A DNA stretch of 64,000 nucleotides, from NCBI RefSeq assembly GCF_005771635.1, contig NZ_VBWP01000003.1:124001-188000 (forward strand), in the 5' to 3' direction. Source of the stretch: Culicoidibacter larvae. GTDB lineage: Bacteria > Bacillota_I > Bacilli_A > Culicoidibacterales > Culicoidibacteraceae. Below, one piece after another: positions 1 to 8,200 of the stretch. The notes under the pieces were generated by a model. The model saw nothing but the letters and a program-made list of their open reading frames with translations. It was not told where the DNA came from and did no database searches. The position numbers and the translations under genes were made by a program. Every line of letters begins with the position of its first letter. The stretch's first letter is position 1.

Positions 1-738
1 TATGGTGATAAGTACTTAACCCAAATGAGCAGCACATTACCATATCCGGTTTATACCGAGGAAGACTTAATTGAGTATATTGAATTGTATGATTTACAAA
101 ATCAATTATTTGCTCAAGCAATCCCGGTAACTGACGAAGAAATCAGCGCCAAATACTTAAGCGATTACCAAAAACAAGTAGATGCTGAACATATCCTCAT
201 TGAAGATCAAGCACAAGCACAAAAAGTACTTGATGCTATCAATAATGGTGAATATACCGTTGATGATGTTGTTAAAAATGTTGCCGAATTAAACGCAGCT
301 GCATCAAGCACATCTACCAACAATAACGTTGAGTCAATCGTTGGTGATGATGTTGTTATTAAAGAAGCCAGTGACCTTGGATTCTTCGGTAAAGGTAAAA
401 TGGTTGCACCATTTGAAGCGGCAGCATTTGCTTTAGCAGAAGGCGAAACAACTGCTGAATTAGTAAAAACTGATTATGGATACCACATTATCTATGCTAA
501 AGAAATTAAAGAGCAACCATTGGATGCTAAGTTGCAAGAAACAATCATTCAAGAGATTCGTAGTTCTAAGAAAACTCAAGATATTTACGATACTGAAATC
601 AACAAGCTTATTGCTCAAGTTGAAATTGTATTCTTAAATGATAAAGCCAAAGAATTATACGATGCTTATGCAGTACTCCATGAAACACCAGTTGACGAAA
701 CCGATTCAAGCAATAATAATTCTTCAAACAATAATTAA
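1..738 (+). CDS. prsA: PrsA-like foldase (parvulin-type peptidyl-prolyl isomerase), 5' end outside window
   Basis: The reading frame is open from base 1, so the N-terminus (expected lipoprotein signal) lies upstream; 245 residues are visible. The middle holds a parvulin rotamase domain: it opens with VDAEHILI, and its second half contains [15 protein letters not shown] and [10 protein letters not shown], the usual conserved strands. A Ser/Asn-rich insert (about visible residues 100-115) splits the domain, and the C-terminus is a low-complexity DSSNNN tail. PrsA proteins are membrane-anchored extracytoplasmic chaperones that help exported proteins fold at the membrane-wall interface. The ATG at 25 is internal and not a credible start. 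A strong terminator follows 14 bases after the stop, so the gene ends its transcript. Family assignment is firm; the exact paralog is not certain. Confidence 0.85.
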   Translation, partial: YGDKYLTQMSSTLPYPVYTEEDLIEYIELYDLQNQLFAQAIPVTDEEISAKYLSDYQKQVDAEHILIEDQAQAQKVLDAINNGEYTVDDVVKNVAELNAAASSTSTNNNVESIVGDDVVIKEASDLGFFGKGKMVAPFEAAAFALAEGETTAELVKTDYGYHIIYAKEIKEQPLDAKLQETIIQEIRSSKKTQDIYDTEINKLIAQVEIVFLNDKAKELYDAYAVLHETPVDETDSSNNNSSNNN

Positions 739-751
739 TATGTAAAACAAA

Positions 752-779
752 AGAGAAGCTCTTGTAGCTTCTCTTTTTT
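752..779 (+). terminator. Intrinsic terminator of the prsA-like gene
   Basis: Perfect 9-bp stem AGAGAAGCT/AGCTTCTCT with loop CTTGT, followed by a T run. Confidence 0.9.
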
Positions 780-781
780 AG

Positions 782-963
782 TTATTCTTTGCCCTTCTTT
801 TTATCATTTTTAAATTGTTCAATGCGTTCTTTATTTTTTTGTTTATTATTTTTGAAATCTTTTTTTATTTGTTGATTATGAAAGAAACGATGTATCCATT
901 GGCTGCTTTGATCCGAAAATAGAAAAAAACAACAATTATGAGTGCAACAATAAATAAAATCAT
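782..963 (-). pseudogene. Small single-pass membrane protein, reading frame broken at a T7 tract
   Basis: An ATG at 963 follows an AGAAGGG ribosome site that overlaps the end of the upstream membrane gene, implying translational coupling. The first frame gives MILFIVALIIVVFFYF and stops after 32 codons (at 865). The neighbouring frame continues to 782 as a Lys/Asn-rich charged tail (NNKQKNKERIEQFKNDKK). Joined at the homopolymer T7 (plus-strand A7 at 923-929), the two make one transmembrane helix plus a charged coil of about 60 residues, a common small-protein design. One extra T restores the frame. It could be a pseudogene, a sequencing error, phase variation, or -1 frameshifting at T TTT TTC. 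Function is unknown. Confidence 0.45.
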
Positions 964-968
964 AGTAA

Positions 969-1292
969 TTACATCCCTTCTGATTTTTTATTAAGATATG
1001 TGCCAATAATATAACACATGGCAAGATAGAAAATAATATAGCCCGTCTCGATGATAACAAATGTCAACAGCATGCTTAACCCCGGCAGAACTCCGCCCCA
1101 AAATAGCCCATACCAAATAATAATATTTAAAATCAGCGGAATAGCAGCGGCTCCCAGCAGTCGTACTTTATTATCAACTATTTTAAAAAGGCATTTAAAT
1201 ATAATAAAAGTCAGCAATACATTTAGTGGTAAGCAAATAAGATGATAAATTCCTGACATCACTATCGTCATTGCAATCTCGATTCCGTCCAA
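969..1292 (-). CDS. Small polytopic membrane protein of unknown function
   Basis: Roughly 107 residues with three to four hydrophobic stretches (near IVMSGIYHLICLPLNVL, IPLILNIIIWYGLFWG and LTFVIIETGYIIFYLAMC). No recognised family. I place the start at TTG 1292, because GGAGG lies just upstream of it. The ATG at 1310 sits only about 8 bases after a TATAAT -10 element (1318-1323) and has no ribosome site of its own. It is the first gene of a unit with the broken small membrane ORF that follows. It may be an envelope accessory protein, but nothing here assigns a role. Confidence 0.6.
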   Translation of the reverse strand: MDGIEIAMTIVMSGIYHLICLPLNVLLTFIIFKCLFKIVDNKVRLLGAAAIPLILNIIIWYGLFWGGVLPGLSMLLTFVIIETGYIIFYLAMCYIIGTYLNKKSEGM

Positions 1293-1391
1293 ATAATCGC
1301 CTCCAAGCATATAGAATTATTATAACTAAACGCAATTATTAAAAAAAGTCCAAATATTTGGGCTGTTTTATATTTCTCTGTTAAAACTAAT

Positions 1392-1422
1392 AAAAAAAGC
1401 GCCCGGCCCGGGCGCTTTTTTT
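1392..1422. terminator. Intrinsic terminator after the methyltransferase gene
   Basis: Near-perfect palindrome AGCGCCCGG/CCGGGCGCT flanked by A7 and T7, so it can work in both directions. It ends the minus-strand methyltransferase transcript. Confidence 0.9.
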
Positions 1423-1430
1423 CACACTTC

Positions 1431-2153
1431 CTATAAAACTTTAGCAATCATCGCAACATGATTGAAGTATTTGCCATCCTCAGCAGCCATCATATGCACA
1501 TCACCTTGAGCATAAGGATTCGGACTTAACAGCCACTCATTCCATGCTTGTTGGTGACAATCTAATTCAAAAACATTAACAACTTCTACCGCATCACATT
1601 GGCTCCATAATTCACGCCACCAAGTAACTGAATGCATATGCATCTCACCATCAATCCAAAATGGTTTTAAAGCCTCCGGCACTGATTTAAATTCAGTTTG
1701 CAAGCCCGGAACCGCAACAACAATATATCCACCAGGTTTAACAAGAGCGGCAACATTTTCTAGCATCTCTACACCCTCACCAAAATAGTGGTAGGCATCC
1801 ACCGAGACGATATAGTCGAAGTAACTATCAGCAAATGGCAAGTGTCTGCTGGCATCAACGCGAACCGGCATAACCTGCTCGGCTATGCCACGCTCAATAA
1901 AACGCCGATAGTTTTCGCTTGGATCTACCCACAAGTCAGCAGCCACAATTTGCGCTGCAAAGTTTTTGGCCAAATAAAGCGTAGAAAGTCCGGCACCACA
2001 GCCTAAATCTAAGATTCTGCCGCTTGGGTGCTCAGGCAGGTAGCCGAGCAACACTTCCATAACCCGCATCGAGTTTGGTCCCATCATTGTTTCTAGTAAA
2101 AATTCAAAATTATTATGTTCTTTTATAAAATTATCAGTAAAATTTGTTTTCAT
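1431..2153 (-). CDS. Class I SAM-dependent methyltransferase behind a cobalamin-riboswitch-like leader
   Basis: About 240 residues. The glycine-rich SAM-binding motif I is clear (ILDLGCGAGLSTLYLA, about residues 48-63), followed by the acidic end of strand 2 (IVAADLW), a motif near VDASRHLPF and FDYIVSVDAYHYFG at strand 4. This is the Methyltransf_11/25 type Rossmann fold; the methyl acceptor cannot be read from sequence. The start is ATG 2153, with AAAGGA eight bases upstream; the TTG at 2171 lies on that ribosome site. A sigma-A promoter (2371-2400), a structured leader resembling a cobalamin aptamer and a terminator-like hairpin precede the gene. This suggests control by a small ligand, unusual for a lone methyltransferase. 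Confidence 0.85.
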   Translation of the reverse strand: MKTNFTDNFIKEHNNFEFLLETMMGPNSMRVMEVLLGYLPEHPSGRILDLGCGAGLSTLYLAKNFAAQIVAADLWVDPSENYRRFIERGIAEQVMPVRVDASRHLPFADSYFDYIVSVDAYHYFGEGVEMLENVAALVKPGGYIVVAVPGLQTEFKSVPEALKPFWIDGEMHMHSVTWWRELWSQCDAVEVVNVFELDCHQQAWNEWLLSPNPYAQGDVHMMAAEDGKYFNHVAMIAKVL

Positions 2154-2189
2154 TATTTTTTCCTTTCGCAATAAAGTCTTCTGGAAAAT

Positions 2190-2214
2190 AAAAAAATACA
2201 GTTATTAACTGTAC
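2190..2214 (-). terminator. Candidate riboswitch expression-platform terminator
   Basis: Hairpin TACAGTT/AACTGTA with a three-base loop, followed directly by six U, between the leader aptamer and the methyltransferase start. A neighbouring hairpin-forming stretch (2223-2236) could be an alternative partner. Confidence 0.6.
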
Positions 2215-2239
2215 TACAAATAATACTATTCAGTATGAA

Positions 2240-2370
2240 CAGCACACATTCTCCGTAAGACAGTCAAGATAACACAAACAGAACAAGTTTTCACTTGCTT
2301 CCCTTTGGTGCAGGACAATTCTCTACAGAGTTACCGGCATTCACACACTCCCTTTACCTAATGTGCCTTA
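2240..2370 (-). promoter_or_regulatory. Candidate cobalamin-type riboswitch aptamer upstream of the methyltransferase
   Basis: Read on the minus strand, this leader carries in order the pieces expected of a cobalamin aptamer: a closing-stem strand GCACATT, the core-like AGGTAAAGGGA, then GTGTGAATGCC, GTAACTCTGTAGAG, a small CACC...GGGAAGC arm, and a final ACGGAGAATGTG whose AATGTG pairs with the opening CACATT. These resemble the consensus blocks AAxAGGGAA, GGTGaaAaTCC, ACTGTAA, CC..GGGAAGG and CAGGAGACCTG, but several positions differ, so it may be a variant or another class. The RNA begins about ten bases after a good promoter and ends at a terminator hairpin. The match is by eye; a covariance search would decide. 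Confidence 0.5.
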
Positions 2371-2400
2371 ACTATAGCATAAAAGCAAAGCAACGGTCAA
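2371..2400 (-). promoter_or_regulatory. Sigma-A promoter of the methyltransferase leader
   Basis: TTGACC (2400-2395), an 18-base spacer and TATAGT (2376-2371) on the minus strand, placed just beyond the stop of the upstream gene. Confidence 0.75.
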
Positions 2401-2409
2401 ACTTCTGTC

Positions 2410-2877
2410 CTACTCTTTTAGTATGCTTAGTAATTGTTTGATTGTATTCTCCATTTTGGTAATTGTTGCAGTGTCAGTAATTGCATTACTATTATCAATT
2501 TGCTTGTGTAAAAGCAGATTAGTGTAATTTGTTTGTCGCAGTTCACTTTGCTCATCAATGATGACAATATAATAGTTGGATATTGAATTACCATCATAAA
2601 GCAACAGCGCCAACGGCTGATAATACATTTCTTCACCATAAATTTTGTAGACATCAGTTTGATTGTGATTACCACCGTAAATGTATTCAAAACACTCATC
2701 TGTATCAGATTCAAGTTTAATAATTTGTCCGGCCAATCTTTCCAGCAATGCATTTATTAGCGGCTCAGTAATAACAACACTAGAATATGGACTGCCCAAT
2801 AATTGTTTTTGGCTGTAAATAATTTGTTGCGGTGTGTATATATCGCGTGGAATTGAGCTTTTGTTTTTCTGATTCAC
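2410..2877 (-). CDS. Hypothetical cytosolic protein, 155 residues
   Basis: I do not recognise a family. The protein has no signal peptide or membrane segment, and it alternates hydrophobic strands (YQPLALLLYD, SNYYIVIIDEQ) with polar helices, suggesting a compact alpha/beta fold. Its last 25 residues form an amphipathic helix (ITKMENTIKQLLSILKE). The start is taken as GTG 2877, with GGTGAG five bases upstream. It stands alone between the exporter operon's terminator and the methyltransferase promoter, with no operon partner to suggest a role. Confidence 0.6.
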   Translation of the reverse strand: MNQKNKSSIPRDIYTPQQIIYSQKQLLGSPYSSVVITEPLINALLERLAGQIIKLESDTDECFEYIYGGNHNQTDVYKIYGEEMYYQPLALLLYDGNSISNYYIVIIDEQSELRQTNYTNLLLHKQIDNSNAITDTATITKMENTIKQLLSILKE

Positions 2878-2913
2878 AGTAACTCACCGACCTTTCCTCT
2901 TCTTTATTATAAC

Positions 2914-2948
2914 AAAAAAACCGGTCGCCGTACGGGCGACCGGTTTTT
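2914..2948 (-). terminator. Intrinsic terminator of the ABC exporter operon
   Basis: Perfect stem CCGGTCGCC/GGCGACCGG (2921-2929 and 2935-2943) with flanking A and T runs; works for the minus-strand operon ending at 2955. Confidence 0.9.
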
Positions 2949-2954
2949 AAACTA

Positions 2955-4889
2955 TTAATATGCAGTAAGTGGTTTAGTGTTAGGAGTCGTTTCAAACTCT
3001 TCATCCATATCAGCATTACTGTTAGTCGTAAATTGACTGTTGTACAAATCAGCATAGAAGCCATTTGCTTCAAGGAGCTGGTCATGAGTTCCTTGTTCAA
3101 TAATGTCACCGTGATTCATTACCAGAATCATATCAGCATTTCGAATAGTTGAAAGCCGGTGAGCAATTACAAAGCTAGTTCTTCCTTCCATGAGTTTGCT
3201 CATCGCATCTTGAATCAATAACTCAGTACGAGTATCGACTGAACTTGTAGCTTCATCAAGAATAAGGATTTCCGGATTAGCTAAAATTGCCCGCGCAATG
3301 GTAAGCAATTGTTTTTGACCTTGCGAAATATTTGAAGCATCCTCATTAACAATTGTGTCATACCCGTTTGGTAACGTCCGGATAAAGTGATCGGCGCTGG
3401 CAGCTTGCGCGGCAGCAATGATTTGTCCGTCCGGTGCACCTTGATTCCCATAAGCGATATTATCACGAATAGTTCCGTTAAAGAGCCATGTATCTTGTAA
3501 TACCATACCAAACATTTGCCGTAAATGACCTCGATCCATTTTTGTGATATCAACACCATCTATGTAAATATGTCCGGCATTTAATTCATAGAAACGCATT
3601 AACAAATTGACCAATGTTGTTTTCCCGGCACCGGTTGGCCCGACAATTGCAATTGTCTGTCCCGGTTTTGCCTCAATATTCATGTCATGGATAAGGATTT
3701 TATCATCATTGTAACCAAACTTAACATGATCAAATACCACATGTCCTTTAGGATGCTCAATAACAACCGAATCAGCAGCTTGAGCGACTTCTTCCTGCTC
3801 TTCTAACAACTGGAATACCCGTTCGGCAGCAGCAACAGTCGATTGAATAACATTGGCAATATTGGCAACTTGCATAATTGGTTGGTTAAATTGTTGGGAA
3901 TATTGCAGGAAGGCCTGAATATCCCCTACCGGCAACCCATAACTGATAGCAAATAATGAACCAACTACCGCTAATAACACATAACTGATATTACCGACAA
4001 ATTTTAATGCTGGCATAATAACTCCAGACATAAATTGTGCTTTCCAGCCATAGCCATACAATTCTTTATTGTTTTCTTCGAAAACCCGAACAGATTCATC
4101 CTCACGACCAAATGCTTTAATAACATTATGGCCTGAATACATTTCTTCAACATGACCGTTCACATCACCCAATGAACGTTGTTGGCCAACAAAGTATTTC
4201 TGTGAACGTTTGGCAATCATCATTGTCACTACCGCACTGACAGGTAATGAAAGCAGTGCAATCAATGTCATCTGCCAGTTGATTGTAAGCATCATAATCA
4301 ATACCCCGCCAATTGTAACAACCGCAGTAATTAATTGTGTCAAACTTTGTTGCAAAGTTGTACTGATGGTATCAATATCATTAGTTACCCGACTCAGCAC
4401 ATCACCATGTGAGTGATTATCGTAAAAGCGTAATGGTAACTTAATCAATTTAGCATTAACATCTCCACGCATCTGCAACACAATTTTTTGCGAAATGCCG
4501 GCCATAACAAATTGTTGTACAAACGAGAACAATGCACTACCAATATATAACATAGCAACGAAAATCAGAATTTGTGCAATACCAGTAAAGTCAATACCGG
4601 CACCCGGCACTTTCATCATCATTTTTATATAGCCATCAAACACCATCGTTGTCGCTTCACCTAAAATTTTCGGGCTCCAAATACTGAATGTTGTACTTAA
4701 AATAGCAAATATAAACACAACCACCAAACTAAAAGTATGTGGTTTTACATAACGAATCAATTTTCCAAGCGTTCCCTTGAAATCTTGTGCCTTTTCTGCC
4801 GGACGACTCATCGCCCCCGCTGGACCGCCACCCGGTCCACCACCACGAGGAGCAGGCTTATTCACTTGTGTTTTATTATTTTCACTCAT
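2955..4889 (-). CDS. ABC exporter half-transporter, canonical-site subunit (YfiC/MdlB type)
   Basis: A 644-residue fusion of a six-helix exporter membrane domain (about residues 45-340) and an ATPase domain (about 390-620). Visible motifs are Walker A GPTGAGKTT, Q-loop LQDTW, signature ISQGQKQ, Walker B with catalytic Glu ILILDEATS, and the H-loop IAHRLST. A Gly/Pro-rich cytosolic leader (APRGGGPGGG) precedes the membrane part. It overlaps the partner gene by four bases (ATGA). The partner carries Asp instead of the catalytic Glu, so together they look like a heterodimeric exporter with one consensus and one degenerate ATP site. Because a MarR repressor leads the operon, the substrate is probably a toxic compound or drug; it cannot be named. 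Confidence 0.88.
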   Translation of the reverse strand: MSENNKTQVNKPAPRGGGPGGGPAGAMSRPAEKAQDFKGTLGKLIRYVKPHTFSLVVVFIFAILSTTFSIWSPKILGEATTMVFDGYIKMMMKVPGAGIDFTGIAQILIFVAMLYIGSALFSFVQQFVMAGISQKIVLQMRGDVNAKLIKLPLRFYDNHSHGDVLSRVTNDIDTISTTLQQSLTQLITAVVTIGGVLIMMLTINWQMTLIALLSLPVSAVVTMMIAKRSQKYFVGQQRSLGDVNGHVEEMYSGHNVIKAFGREDESVRVFEENNKELYGYGWKAQFMSGVIMPALKFVGNISYVLLAVVGSLFAISYGLPVGDIQAFLQYSQQFNQPIMQVANIANVIQSTVAAAERVFQLLEEQEEVAQAADSVVIEHPKGHVVFDHVKFGYNDDKILIHDMNIEAKPGQTIAIVGPTGAGKTTLVNLLMRFYELNAGHIYIDGVDITKMDRGHLRQMFGMVLQDTWLFNGTIRDNIAYGNQGAPDGQIIAAAQAASADHFIRTLPNGYDTIVNEDASNISQGQKQLLTIARAILANPEILILDEATSSVDTRTELLIQDAMSKLMEGRTSFVIAHRLSTIRNADMILVMNHGDIIEQGTHDQLLEANGFYADLYNSQFTTNSNADMDEEFETTPNTKPLTAY

Positions 4890-6619
4890 GCCAATTCCTC
4901 CTCTGATAATTGTGATAAGACAATCTCTTTATAGACAGCTGAATTTAAGAGCAATTCCTCATGCGTCCCCATATCAGCAATTTTGCCATCATCCAAAACA
5001 ATGATACGATTAGCATGCATAACTGAGCTGACCCGCTGACCGACTAAAATGACCGTTGAATCCTTGGTTTCAGGGGCCAAGGCTTCACGGAGCTTCGCAT
5101 CAGTTTTGAAGTCCAAAGCCGAGAAGCTATCATCAAATATATATACCTCTGGCTTTCTGACTAAAGCCCGGGCAATCGCAAGCCGTTGCTTTTGCCCGCC
5201 GGAAACATTAGTTCCGCCTTGAGCAATCATAAAGTCATATTTTTCATCCTTGCGCTCAATAAAGTCCGTTGCTTGAGCAATATCTGTTGCATGGCGAATT
5301 TCGTCCATGCTGGCATCTTCTTTCCCATAACGGATATTGTGTGCAATCGTACCGGCGAACAATACCGACTTCTGCGGTACATAACCGATTTTAGAACGTA
5401 AGTCTTCCTGAGCTAAATCAGTAATATTTACGCCATCAATCAATATTTCACCATCACTTATATCGTAAAACCGCGGAATCAAGTTCACTAATGTTGATTT
5501 TCCAGCACCAGTACCACCAATAATTGCCGTTGTTTCACCAGCTTTCGAAGTGAAGCTGATATTTGAAAGTGCTGGTTCTTCTGCGCCAGGATAATGGAAA
5601 GTAACATTACGGAACTCAACCATACCTTTTACATCAGCCGGAGTTTGTACTACATGGCTGGTATCACCGATTTCAGGTTCAACACTGAATACTTCATTAA
5701 TCCGCGATGCCGAAGCACTTGCTCTTGGCATCATAATGAAGATAACTGACATCATAACAAAGGCCATCATAATTTGCATTGCATATTGGATGAAGGCAAA
5801 AATATCCCCGGGAGCCATACCGCCATCAGCAACATTATGCGCTCCAAACCACATGATCGCAATTGATGTAAAGTTCAAGATGATCATCATCACCGGCATC
5901 ATAATTGCCATTAAACGGTTCACTTTAATTGCTGTTTTGGTTAAATCTTTATTCGCATCATTAAAGCGTTCTTCTTCAAAAGCTTCTTTATCATATGCTC
6001 TAATAACCCGAATTCCGATTAAACGCTCACGCAACACTAGATTCAAATGATCCAGTTTTTTCTGCATTGTTTTAAATAATGGTACCGCACTACCGCCGAC
6101 AACAAGAATTAGAATGAGCAACAGCGGAATTGAAGCTAGAAATATCCAAGATAAATCAATACTTGTTCGCATTGCCATAATGATACCACCGACTGCCATA
6201 ATCGGCGCCCCTAGTACCATCCGGAAAATCATCACCGTCACGTTTTGAATTTGCATAACGTCATTCGTATTTCTGGTAATCAATGAAGCCGTGCTTAATT
6301 CATCAAACTCATGAAGTGAGAATTGTTCTACATGGCGAAAGAGTTTACCACGCACATCACGGCCAAAACCGGCGGCCACGCGCGAAGACAAGTAACTGGC
6401 AATAATTAATGCTGTCATACTAATAAAAGTAACCCCCAGCATTTTAATCCCTTCAGACCAAACAAAATCAATATTTTGTTTAGCAACCCCATCATTAATA
6501 ATACTTGCTGTGAGCGTTGGTAAATATAAATCAGCCATTGACTGAATAAATACAAACAACACAATTCCAATAACCATTATCCAATATGGTTTCAAATATT
6601 TTGCATATAGTTTTATCAT
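4886..6619 (-). CDS. ABC exporter half-transporter, degenerate-site subunit (YfiB/MdlA type)
   Basis: 577 residues: exporter membrane domain (about 1-310) and ATPase domain (about 340-570). Motifs are Walker A GGTGAGKST, a good signature VSGGQKQR, Walker B YIFDDSFSALD and the switch segment LVGQRVSS. The second Asp in FDDS replaces the catalytic Glu, and the H-loop His is replaced by Gln in GQR; this is the usual pattern of the degenerate half of heterodimeric bacterial exporters. It overlaps both the MarR gene and the second subunit by four bases each, so all three are translationally coupled. Start ATG 6619 has AGGAGG upstream. Confidence 0.88.
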   Translation of the reverse strand: MIKLYAKYLKPYWIMVIGIVLFVFIQSMADLYLPTLTASIINDGVAKQNIDFVWSEGIKMLGVTFISMTALIIASYLSSRVAAGFGRDVRGKLFRHVEQFSLHEFDELSTASLITRNTNDVMQIQNVTVMIFRMVLGAPIMAVGGIIMAMRTSIDLSWIFLASIPLLLILILVVGGSAVPLFKTMQKKLDHLNLVLRERLIGIRVIRAYDKEAFEEERFNDANKDLTKTAIKVNRLMAIMMPVMMIILNFTSIAIMWFGAHNVADGGMAPGDIFAFIQYAMQIMMAFVMMSVIFIMMPRASASASRINEVFSVEPEIGDTSHVVQTPADVKGMVEFRNVTFHYPGAEEPALSNISFTSKAGETTAIIGGTGAGKSTLVNLIPRFYDISDGEILIDGVNITDLAQEDLRSKIGYVPQKSVLFAGTIAHNIRYGKEDASMDEIRHATDIAQATDFIERKDEKYDFMIAQGGTNVSGGQKQRLAIARALVRKPEVYIFDDSFSALDFKTDAKLREALAPETKDSTVILVGQRVSSVMHANRIIVLDDGKIADMGTHEELLLNSAVYKEIVLSQLSEEELA

Positions 6620-7086
6620 TTAGTGTCCTCCTTACGTTCTTGCTGAACTTTTGTAGCGTACTTGTATGTTTTTCGTAAAATCTCAACTAACTTCTCTGTA
6701 TCCTCTTGCCCAAGATAGTCTGCTAATCCTTGCAAAGTCTCGCGAAAATTCTTGCGTACTTTTTCAGCTTGTTCAAAGCCATACTTGCTCAAGCGAATAT
6801 AAGCCACTCGCCGATCATCTTGATTATGATATCGCTCAATGAACCCATTAGTTTCTAACGAATGAATAATCGGTGAAATCGTCGAAGGTGCAAGTTCCAG
6901 CAGTTTACCCAAATCAGAAATTTTCAAATCACCTTGGCCGCTATGTTTGCGTAAATACATGATAATCATTTGCTCATTACGTTTTAAATGTTTTCCCGGT
7001 TCATGAGCCAGATTATGACTTACTTTACGTAACATATTAATTGAATGTAATAATTCAATTGCCAGGTTCTCCTCTTTATCAGCCAT
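6616..7086 (-). CDS. MarR-family transcriptional regulator of the exporter operon
   Basis: 156 residues. A winged helix lies at about residues 30-110: the recognition helix is near APSTISPIIHSLE, and the wing carries the conserved DDRRVAYIRLS (Asp-Arg-Arg contact). Members are dimeric repressors released by phenolic or drug ligands. I choose ATG 7086, which has AGAGGTGA five bases upstream; the ATG at 7104 lies before that site. It is the first gene of the marR-ABC-ABC operon, and a palindrome just downstream of the -10 is a natural autoregulatory operator. Confidence 0.88.
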   Translation of the reverse strand: MADKEENLAIELLHSINMLRKVSHNLAHEPGKHLKRNEQMIIMYLRKHSGQGDLKISDLGKLLELAPSTISPIIHSLETNGFIERYHNQDDRRVAYIRLSKYGFEQAEKVRKNFRETLQGLADYLGQEDTEKLVEILRKTYKYATKVQQERKEDTK

Positions 7087-7117
7087 TTTTTCACCTCTTA
7101 TCATTTTATTCCCAAAC

Positions 7118-7178
7118 AGTTCGTATACAGAACTATTCTGATACCATACTATTATACAACTTTTATGATAAAAGTAAA
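7118..7178 (-). promoter_or_regulatory. Promoter and candidate MarR operator of the exporter operon
   Basis: On the minus strand: -35 TTTACT, a 16-base spacer, -10 TATAAT (7156-7151), then the inverted repeat AGTTCTGTATACGAACT (7118-7134), whose five-base arms are perfect. A repressor there would block the start of transcription. Confidence 0.65.
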
Positions 7179-7189
7179 GTGATATTGTT

Positions 7190-7231
7190 TAAAAAAACAA
7201 AAAATCCAGGGGCGCGTAAACGCGCCCCTGG
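7190..7231 (-). terminator. Intrinsic terminator of the manA unit
   Basis: Perfect 11-bp stem CCAGGGGCGCG/CGCGCCCCTGG (7206-7231), followed on the minus strand by two U runs. Confidence 0.9.
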
Positions 7232-7248
7232 ATTCTAATTTTTCCCTA

Positions 7249-8184
7249 CTATAAATGAGAGGTCATAATTGTCATATTGCCATCAATTGCAATAGTACCA
7301 AAACCTGCCGGAACCAATAAGTGGTCTCCTTTTTGCACTTGGTGTTCGCCAATAGTGCCGCTACCATCCAAGATACTTACATTTAAAAACGGATGTGTTT
7401 GTTCAATTGCAAACGGTCCGGTAATTTTATATTTTTCTACTGTGAAGAACTCACTATGAACATAAGTTGTTTTCACGGCATTATCAAATGTTTCTACACT
7501 TGGGGTGATTTTCGGTAAATCTTGTGGAACTTTTGTCACATCAATTGATTTTGCTACATGCAATTCACGCGGATTACCTTGATCATCAAGTCGGTCATAA
7601 TCATATAACCGGTATGTTGTATCGCTTGATTGCTGAGTCTCCAAAATGAGAGTTCCTTTGCAGATAGCATGGACTGTTCCCGCCGGTACATAGAAAAAAT
7701 CACCAGGTTTCACTGATACCTTATGCAATAACGCATCCCAAAGTCCTTTTTCAATCATTGTTTCAAATTGAGCTCTGGTTTGGGCATTATGTCCATAAAT
7801 AATATGAGCATCTTCATCACAATCAAGAATATACCAACACTCCGTTTTCCCTAAGCCACCATTTTCATGCGCATTGGCGTAAGCATCGTCAGGATGCACC
7901 TGAACACTTAAGTCAGCTTTAGCATCAAGAATTTTGATTAATAATGGAAACTCGCTACCACTGATTCCACCAAATAACTCACGATTTGTTTGCCACAAAT
8001 CAGCTATTGTTTTACCGGCAAATTCACCATTTTTTACTTTGGTCGGGCCAGCTTCATGACCACTGATTGCCCAGCATTCGCCAGTGGTTGAGGTTGGAAT
8101 ATCATACCCATAAACATCATGTAATCGGGTCCCGCCCCAAATACGGTCTTTAAATTCGGGTTCTAAAAATAAAATATCTGTCAT
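7249..8184 (-). CDS. manA: Mannose-6-phosphate isomerase, class I
   Basis: 311 residues, the usual size of the short Firmicutes enzyme. It interconverts mannose-6-phosphate and fructose-6-phosphate and needs zinc. The cupin metal site is visible: VQVHPDD with the Gln and His ligands (about residue 97), the Glu in GKTECWY, and the later His in PAGTVHAI. The N-terminus has the family signature KDRIWGGTRL. Start ATG 8184 has GGAG upstream. It follows the ROK kinase gene by 16 bases in one transcript; the pair would phosphorylate and isomerise free hexoses such as mannose or fructose for glycolysis. Confidence 0.93.
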   Translation of the reverse strand: MTDILFLEPEFKDRIWGGTRLHDVYGYDIPTSTTGECWAISGHEAGPTKVKNGEFAGKTIADLWQTNRELFGGISGSEFPLLIKILDAKADLSVQVHPDDAYANAHENGGLGKTECWYILDCDEDAHIIYGHNAQTRAQFETMIEKGLWDALLHKVSVKPGDFFYVPAGTVHAICKGTLILETQQSSDTTYRLYDYDRLDDQGNPRELHVAKSIDVTKVPQDLPKITPSVETFDNAVKTTYVHSEFFTVEKYKITGPFAIEQTHPFLNVSILDGSGTIGEHQVQKGDHLLVPAGFGTIAIDGNMTIMTSHL

Positions 8185-8200
8185 TACTCTGTCTCCAATC

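Noticed and set aside
782-1060. A 92-residue minus-strand ORF beginning inside the upstream membrane gene
   Set aside because: Its first 30 or so codons overlap the membrane gene out of frame and lack a ribosome site; only its charged tail looks real, as part of the broken small membrane ORF.
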